Source of the DNA: Pseudomonadota bacterium
GTDB lineage: Bacteria; Desulfobacterota; WTBG01; JAGOGO01
DNA length: 5,078 nt
Direction: 5' to 3'
NCBI GenBank assembly: GCA_021160085.1
Contig: JAGHDE010000251.1
Location: 1 to 5,078 of the forward strand
Made by a program: the position numbers and the translations under genes
Notes under the pieces: generated by a model
What the model saw: the letters and a program-made list of their open reading frames with translations, nothing else
What the model was told of the DNA's origin: nothing
The model's database searches: none
Part shown: positions 1-5,078 of the stretch, one piece after another
How positions within the stretch are numbered: position 1 is the first letter of the stretch
How the letters are laid out: each line of letters opens with the position of its first letter

Positions 1-506
1 ACTGGCTGGCTCGAATGCTGGCAGCAGGAGAAGACCCGTTGTATATAGCTCGCCGGATGGTTCGTTTTGCTTCTGAAGACATTGGCAATGCTGATCCTCA
101 GGCACTTCAATTAGCGGTTGCCGGATATCAATCTTTTCAATTTTTAGGGTCCCCGGAAGGGGAACTGTCCCTGGCCCAGGTAGCAGTCTATTTAGCCTGT
201 TCTCCCAAGAGTAATGCGGTCTACAGGGCTTATACTGAGGCTTGGAACGATGCCCAAAAAGAAGGTTCTCTTCCGGTTCCTCTCCATATTCGCAATGCTT
301 CTACCAGGCTTATGAAGAATATGGGATATGGCAAAGGATATAAATATGCCCATGACTTTCCTGAGGCGGTGGTGGCGCAGGAGCATCTTCCGAAAAAATT
401 GAAAGACCGAATTTATTACAAGCCTACTGATCAAGGAATAGAGAAAGAAATCAAACAGAGGCTGAAAGAATGGGGGCGGATTAAAGAAGGGAAGGATAGA
501 AGTTAG
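1..506 (+). CDS. rarA: Replication-associated recombination protein A (RarA/MgsA), C-terminal part, 5' end outside window
   Basis: This is the C-terminal part of RarA, an AAA+ ATPase related to clamp-loader subunits and the RuvB/WRNIP1 group. It acts at stalled replication forks and binds single-stranded DNA-binding protein and DNA ends. The reading frame is open from the left edge; codons from position 3 read WLAR just before the first visible Met, matching the family's conserved LYWLARM segment, so that Met is internal. About 168 of the usual 420-450 residues are present. The AAA+ core with Walker motifs lies off the window; what remains is the helical C-terminal tetramerisation domain. Recognisable family blocks are GEDPLYIARRMVRFASEDIG, the LACSPKSNAVY motif, the PVPLHIRNA segment, and MGYGKGYKYAHD followed by a YYKPT-type segment. 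It ends in TAG and faces dnaA tail to tail across 74 bases. The assignment is secure; only the N-terminal part cannot be judged. Confidence 0.95.
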   Translation, partial: WLARMLAAGEDPLYIARRMVRFASEDIGNADPQALQLAVAGYQSFQFLGSPEGELSLAQVAVYLACSPKSNAVYRAYTEAWNDAQKEGSLPVPLHIRNASTRLMKNMGYGKGYKYAHDFPEAVVAQEHLPKKLKDRIYYKPTDQGIEKEIKQRLKEWGRIKEGKDRS

Positions 507-509
507 TCC

Positions 510-532
510 CCTGCTCATTCAGCAGGAGTTTT
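510..532 (+). terminator. Probable intrinsic terminator of rarA
   Basis: Four bases after the rarA stop codon lies a perfect 6-bp stem, CCTGCT (510-515) and AGCAGG (521-526), with a 5-base loop, followed by AG and TTTT. The stem is short and the T run is only four bases long, so this is a modest terminator. Read on the minus strand the hairpin has no T run, so it would serve rarA rather than dnaA. Confidence 0.5.
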
Positions 533-540
533 CAGAACCG

Positions 541-555
541 GATTTTGTAAAAATC
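541..555. repeat. Small AT-rich hairpin between the rarA and dnaA 3' ends
   Basis: GATTTT (541-546) and AAAATC (550-555) form a perfect inverted repeat around a 3-base loop, followed by TTTT on the plus strand. CCG (538-540) and CGG (560-562) flank it and could add an imperfect lower stem. It may help end transcription between the two convergent genes. The stem is AT-rich and weak, and no better terminator for dnaA is visible in this gap. Confidence 0.25.
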
Positions 556-580
556 TTTTCGGCATGGGGTTTGGGTGGGT

Positions 581-1924
581 TTAAAGGCATGTTTTTTCAA
601 ACTTATCAGTGAGGTAATTCAAGGCATCCCGAATGCTTTTATTGATGCGGATGCTCGTTTCAAAATTGTTTAATGCTCGAAGCACTGACGAATGATTTCG
701 GCCAAAGCAGATTCCAATGTCAGACAGGGTTGTCTCAGTATATTTACGACATAAATAGTAAGCCACCTGCCGGGGATAGGCCACGGACCTGCTCCGGGAT
801 TTTGATTGGAGCTTTTCAGGTGTAGTTTTAAAATGGTGGGAGATAAATTTTTTAATATCTTCTACAGTGACCGCTTTGTTTTTTATAAAACTTTTAAGAG
901 TTTGCTTGGCCATATCCAAACCAATTTTTTGTCCTAAAAGGGAAGAATTGGCAATAAGATTAATAAGAGCGCTTTTGAGATCCCGAACATTGGTTTTTAC
1001 TGACTGCGCAATATAGTCAGCCACCTCTTCGGGAATTGTAACATTTTCCTCAACGCATTTACGGGAGATGATTTTTCTTTTTGTTTCATAATCTGGAGGC
1101 GTTATATCGGCCACCAATCCGCTTCCCATCCGTGATTTAAGATTGTCCTTGAGATCCTTAATCTCGCGAGGGTCTGCGTTTGCGGTTAAGATGACCTGTT
1201 TGCCCATCTGAATCAACGTATCGAGGGTGTAAAATATCTCATCCTGGGTTTTATCCTTTCCTTTCAGGAATTGGATGTCCTCAACAACCAAGACATCACA
1301 TTGCTTCCGATATTTTTCTTTAAATTCCAGGATTCGATTTTTACGAAGTGACTGAATCATTTCGTGGGTGAACCACTCTGCGGTTGTGTAGAAGACCTTT
1401 ATGTTGGGGTGGGTAGCAATAATTTTTTGTCCGGTAGCACTGGAAAGATGCGTTTTTCCTAATCCTTCCGAAGAATGGAAGAAGAGGGGGTTATAACGGA
1501 GAGATTTTCTTTCGGTAATGGCCAGTGCAGAAGCATAGGCAAACTGATTGCACTCTCCTACAACAAAATTATCGAAGGTATATTCCCGATTGAGGAATGG
1601 GAGGCCATAAAGAAAATTTTCAGTTCCCGGGAGGGGCAATTGACTGGGTATAGAGAGACACTTATCAGTTTTATCCTTTTGGGGATTTGATGTTTCTAAT
1701 CCAAGCAGGACTTCTTTGCCGGTAACCTCTTTGAACGTTATACTGATATCTTTATAAAAGTTTGATTTAACCCAATCCAGAACAAACTTATTAGGGCAGG
1801 TTATGATCGCTTTGTCGGAAAGAACATCTTGAGGCTTCAGTTTTGACAGCCAGCGATTATAAGAAGTTGCCCCCACCTGTTTTTTTAATTTTTTTTCGAA
1901 CTGGCTCCATGATTCCTTCTCCAT
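581..1924 (-). CDS. dnaA: Chromosomal replication initiator protein DnaA, divergent form
   Basis: DnaA binds 9-bp boxes at oriC, assembles as an ATP-bound helix and melts the origin. At 447 residues the length is normal and all four domains are present: domain I (about 4-75), a short linker (76-112), the AAA+ domain (113-335, opening with YTFDNFVVGECN) and the DNA-binding domain IV (350-440, with YPRQVAYYLCRKYT). Core motifs deviate from the usual family sequences. Walker A is SSEGLGKTHL (151-160) instead of GGVGLGKTHL. Walker B is VEDIQFL instead of I/LDDIQFL. The sensor 1 region is LTANADP instead of LTSDRxP. Box VII keeps the arginine finger (R265) but has Asn261 where E. coli has R281. 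Sensor 2 Arg (R314) is kept. The DNA-recognition signature reads FGRNHSSVLRA instead of FGGRDHTTVLHA. The ATG start has GGAGG 7 bases upstream, at 1932-1936. Family assignment is secure; whether it is the main initiator or a second paralogue cannot be decided here. Confidence 0.93.
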   Translation of the reverse strand: MEKESWSQFEKKLKKQVGATSYNRWLSKLKPQDVLSDKAIITCPNKFVLDWVKSNFYKDISITFKEVTGKEVLLGLETSNPQKDKTDKCLSIPSQLPLPGTENFLYGLPFLNREYTFDNFVVGECNQFAYASALAITERKSLRYNPLFFHSSEGLGKTHLSSATGQKIIATHPNIKVFYTTAEWFTHEMIQSLRKNRILEFKEKYRKQCDVLVVEDIQFLKGKDKTQDEIFYTLDTLIQMGKQVILTANADPREIKDLKDNLKSRMGSGLVADITPPDYETKRKIISRKCVEENVTIPEEVADYIAQSVKTNVRDLKSALINLIANSSLLGQKIGLDMAKQTLKSFIKNKAVTVEDIKKFISHHFKTTPEKLQSKSRSRSVAYPRQVAYYLCRKYTETTLSDIGICFGRNHSSVLRALNNFETSIRINKSIRDALNYLTDKFEKTCL

Positions 1925-1971
1925 CTATCCCCCTCCGGCAAAAACTCTTCTTTCTTTATAAAATTTTTTCT

Positions 1972-2001
1972 ATAATAAAAAGAATAAAGATGGGGTGTCA
2001 A
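1972..2001 (-). promoter_or_regulatory. Sigma-70-type promoter of dnaA
   Basis: On the minus strand a perfect -35 box TTGACA (1996-2001) is followed after 18 bases by TATTAT (1972-1977), a 5/6 match to the -10 consensus. The predicted start of transcription is near 1965, giving a leader of about 40 bases before the dnaA ATG. The region is very AT-rich, so chance -10 matches are common, but the perfect -35 and good spacing make this the best promoter in the window. Confidence 0.65.
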
Positions 2002-2097
2002 AGTGGATTGAAGTGATATTTCATAATTTGCTGATTTCCATAATGCACAATTTCTAACTACCTAAAAAAGAAGAAAAATAAAGGCTAAGAAACTACA

Positions 2098-2120
2098 TTC
2101 CCCTAAAAACAGAGGGGGAA
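2098..2120. repeat. Hairpin TTCCCC/GGGGAA in the dnaA upstream region
   Basis: TTCCCC (2098-2103) and GGGGAA (2115-2120) form a 6-bp stem with a loop of 11 bases; an alternative register pairs CCCCT with AGGGG on the minus strand. It is one of the few GC-rich spots in this region. On the minus strand it is followed by a T-rich but interrupted stretch, so it may be a weak terminator for the transcript coming from the PAS gene. Other roles, such as regulation of dnaA, are possible. Confidence 0.3.
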
Positions 2121-2258
2121 GCTACTGTCAGAAAAAGACCCGCAGTTTTAATTGGTTATTAAAATTTTCAACAAAGCATTCATAAAAAATTGAACCAAGC
2201 AAACTTCCATAAGCGGCGTTTCCCTCTCTTTTCCTCTGCTTTGCATTTTTTTTAAAAA

Positions 2259-3062
2259 TTAAAGATTTTTTTCACTTTCCCGGACAATTGCCTGGATTAA
2301 CGGTTCTGTATTAATGGTAGGATCTCTCATCGAGGTAAGATTAATTCGGGTATTGACGGTCGCCCCTTTTTTGGTAAGAAATTGCCATTCAAACAATTGA
2401 GGTTTGTCAGTTAAAGATTGAGTAATTTTATTTTCCACTGCTTTTTCAGAAAGAATGCCCGAGGATTGAATCTTAGGGCTGATTTCCCATATGTATCTGC
2501 CAGACAACTCTTCTTTTTTATACCCGGTTATTTTTTCAGAGGCGGGGTTAGCGCCGATAATCTGCTTTCCTTTCATAATAATAATAGCATCAGGAGCACC
2601 TTCAAAAAGCATCCGATAGTACTCCTGGCTTTTTAACAGCTTTTTTTCCGAACGTATCTGTTCAGTATTATCAACAATGGTCATCAGCGCATACTCTGCG
2701 TTTCCATCCTGATCAAGAAGAGGAACAATGGTTCCCTCTCGATAGAAGACCCTTCCTTCATAATACTGTTCTTCCTCCCAATCAAAACGAACAATAATTT
2801 TAGCTTTGAAAGCCCGGGCCACAGCAGCAGACACAATCTTCTTATCTGATAAAAAGAGCAAATTAGATACGGGTCTATTGATTGCCTCCTGGTATGCGCA
2901 CTGATAAAGCCTCTCACCCGCCCGGTTGATATAACGGAGCTTTTCCTGAGAGTCAACCACAACCATGACAATGGGGAGTTTTTCCAACAAGGTTATTAAT
3001 TTCTGAAGTCCAAACCCCCTGAAAAAAGATTCCTTACTTAAAATCTCAGTTTGCGAATTCAT
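2259..3062 (-). CDS. Tandem PAS-domain protein without output domain
   Basis: This 267-residue soluble protein consists of two PAS sensor domains, roughly 22-135 and 143-262. The first contains LPIVMVVVDSQEKLRYINRA and ends in the VDNTEQIRSEKKL linker typical after a PAS fold. The second opens with YYRMLFEGAPDAIIIM, continues with GANPASEKITGYKKEELSGR, and has the FEWQFLTKKGA strand pair; it ends at QAIVRESEKNL. No histidine kinase, GGDEF, EAL, HTH or sigma-54 domain follows, and no membrane segment or signal peptide is visible. PAS domains bind small ligands or cofactors or mediate dimer contacts; the ligand here cannot be read from the sequence. The ATG start is supported by AAAGGAG seven bases upstream. 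It lies 71 bases after the thymidylate synthase gene and may be co-transcribed with it. It could be a free-standing sensor acting on a partner protein, or the remnant of a sensor kinase that lost its output end. Confidence 0.85.
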   Translation of the reverse strand: MNSQTEILSKESFFRGFGLQKLITLLEKLPIVMVVVDSQEKLRYINRAGERLYQCAYQEAINRPVSNLLFLSDKKIVSAAVARAFKAKIIVRFDWEEEQYYEGRVFYREGTIVPLLDQDGNAEYALMTIVDNTEQIRSEKKLLKSQEYYRMLFEGAPDAIIIMKGKQIIGANPASEKITGYKKEELSGRYIWEISPKIQSSGILSEKAVENKITQSLTDKPQLFEWQFLTKKGATVNTRINLTSMRDPTINTEPLIQAIVRESEKNL

Positions 3063-3133
3063 AACCAGGCTCCTTTGTTATGTTTCTGAAGAAAAACCAT
3101 TTCTTTTAACTTTTATTGCCGGCCCCTCTTCTT

Positions 3134-3823
3134 CTATGGTTTACCAAAGCGCAACTTTGCCAGTTCCTCAACGTACTCATAAATATGCAGTCCTTTGGAA
3201 GCAGCAATTATCTCTCCATCATCCACTCCAATCTCTGCGGCCATGTACTCTTTTAGAAGCTGGATGCCAGCCAGGTTTGCGGGAAACCCTCCCCAGAGGT
3301 CCCAGGAGCGGAAGTAAGGGAAAAAATGGAGTGCCCCATCCCGGATTTTTGTATCAATGTGTCTTAAGCAAGGAGGATCTGCCAAGAGAAGATCGGAGGG
3401 CTGACCCACCTGCAGAATAATCTGGTTGGTACCAAACCCCTCTTCCTTATATCGTTTTATGGCTTCTTCAACCTGACTGAAAAATCCACCTTCTTTCTTT
3501 TCCGCATTCGTTAGTCTTTCCCCGTAGGTATAATCCTCTCCCTCTGCTTTTTTCCCTCCCATGATGTAATCATTAAAATAATCGACAACATAATCTTCGC
3601 TAACAGGTGGGGGAATCTTGAGTTGCTCTGGAATCTTAGGCAGCCGGGGCTCTTCCCAGGGAGCTTTGATCCTGATTACGGCAAAATCAAATTCTATCCG
3701 TTCACTACCGGCGTAGCTTCCGCTGTCAATTTTGTATTTATGACCATGCTCAAACAGATTAAAAACCGCCTGGTGCCAAGCATCATCAAGGGTTATTGCT
3801 TCAATAAACACCACTTCCATCAT
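3134..3823 (-). CDS. thyA: Archaeal/methanogen-type thymidylate synthase (ThyA fold)
   Basis: This is a 229-residue member of the ThyA fold family in its archaeal (methanogen-type) form, expected to methylate dUMP to dTMP with a methylene-pterin donor. The C-terminal half carries the active site: nucleophile Cys152 in DPPCLRHIDTKI, phosphate-binding Arg172 and Ser173 with Asp175 in YFRSWDLWGGFPANLAG, Asn183 at the position that selects dUMP in ThyA, and His213/Tyr215 in SKGLHIYEY. The N-terminal part has YAGSERIEFDFAVIRIK and the mid-region EDYTYGERL, both typical of the archaeal group. It is shorter than the usual bacterial ThyA of about 264 residues. Two ATG codons stand in tandem; AGGAGG lies 6 bases before the first. 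It sits 81 bases downstream of bioB in the same direction. Family membership is firm; the cofactor (tetrahydrofolate or tetrahydromethanopterin) is not settled by sequence, and a relative with dCMP-hydroxymethylase-like activity is less likely given Asn183. Confidence 0.87.
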   Translation of the reverse strand: MMEVVFIEAITLDDAWHQAVFNLFEHGHKYKIDSGSYAGSERIEFDFAVIRIKAPWEEPRLPKIPEQLKIPPPVSEDYVVDYFNDYIMGGKKAEGEDYTYGERLTNAEKKEGGFFSQVEEAIKRYKEEGFGTNQIILQVGQPSDLLLADPPCLRHIDTKIRDGALHFFPYFRSWDLWGGFPANLAGIQLLKEYMAAEIGVDDGEIIAASKGLHIYEYVEELAKLRFGKP

Positions 3824-3904
3824 ATTTCCCCTCCTGATTTTTTTATAACGAGAGCATTGAAAAATCCTGTTCCGGCATTCTGCAAACGTCTCATAACATC
3901 AAGA

Positions 3905-4897
3905 TTACATTTGATCTTTTTGTTCCCCGAAACGAAGTCCCAGGTCATTTATCATCTGCAAATCATCATCTATGATACGCCCCCCGGTTGTTAAATAACC
4001 ACCCACAATCATTCCGGTTGCTCCAGCTAAAAAAGCGGTAGCCTGAAAATCTCTCAAATTTATTTCCCTTCCACCTGCCAGCCTGATCTCGGTATCAGGA
4101 ACAATAAGCCGCATAATGGAAATGAGTTTTATTATTTCAAGCGGGGAGGGCGGCGCCATATTTTCCAGAGGAGTTCCCGGCCGGGGATCCAAGATATTTA
4201 CGGGAATGCAATCCACCTCTATCTCCCGCAACAAGAATATCATTTCTATCCATTGTTCGGAAGTCTCTCCTAATCCAATAATGCCTCCTGAACAAATGCT
4301 TAAACCGTTTTTTTTCACCATCTGGATAGTTTTTAATTTTTCGGAAAGGGAATGGGTGGTGCAAATTTTTTCAAAGAAGCTGGGGGATGTTTCCAGGTTA
4401 TGATGATAACGATTTACCCCTGCTTGCCTGAGGCCTGACACCTGATCTTCTGATAAAATTCCCAGTGAACAATCAACCTCCAACCTGGTTTCCTGGCGAA
4501 TTTTTTTTGTGGTTTTGACAACTTTTTCAAAGTCTCTGGTTCCCAAATTTCTGCCACTGGAAACAATACTGAACCTTTGCACGCCTTTTTCGTCAGCTTT
4601 TTTTGCGGCTCGCACAATTTCCTCAACCTCAAGCATTGGATAGGTTTTGCATTCTCCTTTATAGTGGGATGACTGAACACAAAATTTACAATCTTCTGAA
4701 CAGCGGCCTGATTTGGCGTTGATAATAGTACAGAAACCAACCCTGTTTTCCATAAACCGATGGCGGACCTGATTGGCAACCGCCATGATATCCACTATTG
4801 CTTTCTTTTCTGTTTCAAGAAGTTTTTTCGCTTCCGGAAAGGTTATTTTTTCTCCCCCGAGCACCTTTTCACCCATGTTTCGAATATAATTATTCAC
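3905..4897 (-). CDS. bioB: Biotin synthase, radical SAM enzyme
   Basis: BioB inserts sulfur into dethiobiotin, the last step of biotin synthesis, using S-adenosylmethionine and two iron-sulfur clusters. From the GTG chosen here the protein has 330 residues. The radical SAM motif CSEDCKFC (Cys66, 70, 73) is intact. Other family blocks are RYHHNLETS, CSGGIIGLGET, the VNILDPRPGTPLE loop, IRLAGGRE and GGYLTTGGR. Of the four classical [2Fe-2S] ligands, Cys202 (CSGGI) and the Arg of IRLAGGRE are kept. The first Cys is Ser (RFSIVSSGR) and the second is Asp with a Cys one residue later (VDCSLG). Extra cysteines at 56 (GFCTIINAKSG) and 83 (YKGECKTYP) could serve instead. This resembles the BioB subgroup common in anaerobes. 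An in-frame GTG four codons upstream (4907-4909) would give 334 residues but overlaps the Shine-Dalgarno. No other biotin gene is visible. Confidence 0.93.
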   Translation of the reverse strand: MNNYIRNMGEKVLGGEKITFPEAKKLLETEKKAIVDIMAVANQVRHRFMENRVGFCTIINAKSGRCSEDCKFCVQSSHYKGECKTYPMLEVEEIVRAAKKADEKGVQRFSIVSSGRNLGTRDFEKVVKTTKKIRQETRLEVDCSLGILSEDQVSGLRQAGVNRYHHNLETSPSFFEKICTTHSLSEKLKTIQMVKKNGLSICSGGIIGLGETSEQWIEMIFLLREIEVDCIPVNILDPRPGTPLENMAPPSPLEIIKLISIMRLIVPDTEIRLAGGREINLRDFQATAFLAGATGMIVGGYLTTGGRIIDDDLQMINDLGLRFGEQKDQM

Positions 4898-4905
4898 TTT
4901 TTTAT

Positions 4906-4911
4906 CCACCT
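4906..4911 (-). promoter_or_regulatory. Ribosome binding site that sets the bioB start
   Basis: On the minus strand AGGTGG at 4906-4911 matches AGGAGG at five of six positions and stands 8 bases before the GTG at 4895-4897. The other in-frame GTG (4907-4909) lies inside this motif and would have an AAGAAAG sequence directly abutting it, with no spacing. The downstream GTG is therefore the better start. Confidence 0.55.
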
Positions 4912-4919
4912 TTCTTATT

Positions 4920-4972
4920 AAACCCTAAATTTACAGCGCCGCTTGTTTCGAGAACTTTGCAAAACAGGGTTT
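4920..4972. repeat. Inverted repeat AAACCCT/AGGGTTT in the bioB leader
   Basis: AAACCCT (4920-4926) and AGGGTTT (4966-4972) are perfect 7-bp inverted arms around 39 bases. In a bioB transcript starting upstream, pairing would end 8 bases before the Shine-Dalgarno. It could shape the leader or be chance in an A/T-rich region; no known riboswitch consensus is recognised here. Confidence 0.3.
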
Positions 4973-5078
4973 TTAATGCGCAGAATATTTTTTTAATTCA
5001 GCAATTATTTATTCAGGCCAATGGCTTTTATTGTTTACCTTAATTCTATATACATTTCAAGAGCTGATCTGTTTATCC

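Larger units (their letters stand above)
1925..2258. other. AT-rich non-coding region upstream of dnaA
   Basis: No convincing gene lies in these 334 bases; the longest ATG-started frames are about 20 codons or less and lack a well-spaced Shine-Dalgarno. The stretch holds the dnaA promoter and ribosome binding site at its left end, a G/C-rich hairpin near its middle, and two copies of TTCCATAA (2036-2043 and 2205-2212) in the same orientation. I searched both strands by eye for TTATCCACA-like DnaA boxes and found none, so I do not call an origin. The downstream flank of the PAS gene is A/T-rich without a clear terminator. Confidence 0.5.

Noticed and set aside
2148..2210. Minus-strand open frame of 20 codons starting with ATG at 2210
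   Set aside because: No well-placed Shine-Dalgarno and no recognisable protein; too short to support in an AT-rich gap.
2221..2260. Possible cyclic-di-GMP (GEMM) riboswitch suggested by ATGCAAAGCAGAGG on the minus strand
   Set aside because: Only a short purine-rich stretch resembles the motif; the second stem and the conserved core are missing.
3091..3115. AAGAAA/TTTCTT hairpin between the thymidylate synthase and PAS genes
   Set aside because: The stem is made only of A-T pairs and is too weak to call a terminator.
3623..3994. 123-codon plus-strand open frame across the thymidylate synthase start and the bioB end
   Set aside because: It runs antisense to two real genes and resembles no protein family; its start has no support.
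4414..4779. 121-codon open frame on the minus strand inside bioB
   Set aside because: It overlaps the well-supported bioB in another frame and its translation matches no family I recognise.
4902..4910. TTATCCACC, an 8/9 match to the DnaA box, plus TTATCC at the right edge (5073-5078)
   Set aside because: The first overlaps the bioB ribosome binding site and its following bases, which explains it; the second is cut by the edge. Two isolated partial sites do not make an origin.
5031..5039. TTGTTTACC, resembling half of a BirA biotin operator
   Set aside because: It differs from the usual half-site at two positions and no second half at a suitable distance is present on either side.

Overview
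The window carries five protein genes of an ordinary bacterial chromosome: one on the plus strand, cut by the left edge, and four on the minus strand. The AT-leaning composition, an archaeal/methanogen-type thymidylate synthase, and a biotin synthase of the kind I associate with obligate anaerobes suggest an anaerobic bacterium. The Desulfobacterota (former Deltaproteobacteria) or a neighbouring lineage is plausible. This assignment is an inference from protein flavour, not from a marker gene.

Layout from left to right. Positions 1-506 (+) hold the C-terminal part of the replication-associated recombination ATPase RarA. It is followed by a short hairpin with a T run that probably ends its transcript. 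Positions 581-1924 (-) hold a full-length but divergent DnaA, tail to tail with rarA. Positions 1925-2258 are a 334-base AT-rich non-coding stretch with a near-consensus sigma-70 promoter for dnaA, a G/C hairpin, and no recognisable classical DnaA boxes. Positions 2259-3062 (-) encode a stand-alone protein of two PAS domains with no output domain. Positions 3134-3823 (-) encode an archaeal-type thymidylate synthase. Positions 3905-4897 (-) encode biotin synthase BioB. Positions 4898-5078 are its leader and upstream region, with an inverted repeat just before the ribosome binding site.

The order of transcription on the minus strand is bioB, thymidylate synthase, PAS protein, dnaA. The first three are separated by 81 and 71 bases and each has a good Shine-Dalgarno, so they could share a transcript, though no shared pathway is obvious. 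dnaA has its own promoter. Three of the five genes serve DNA replication or dTTP supply (rarA, dnaA, thymidylate synthase), while the biotin and PAS genes look incidental.

I see no mobile element, CRISPR array, RNA gene or defence system. The points most worth checking are the unusual ATPase and DNA-binding motifs of this DnaA, the non-canonical auxiliary-cluster ligands of BioB, and the archaeal character of the thymidylate synthase.
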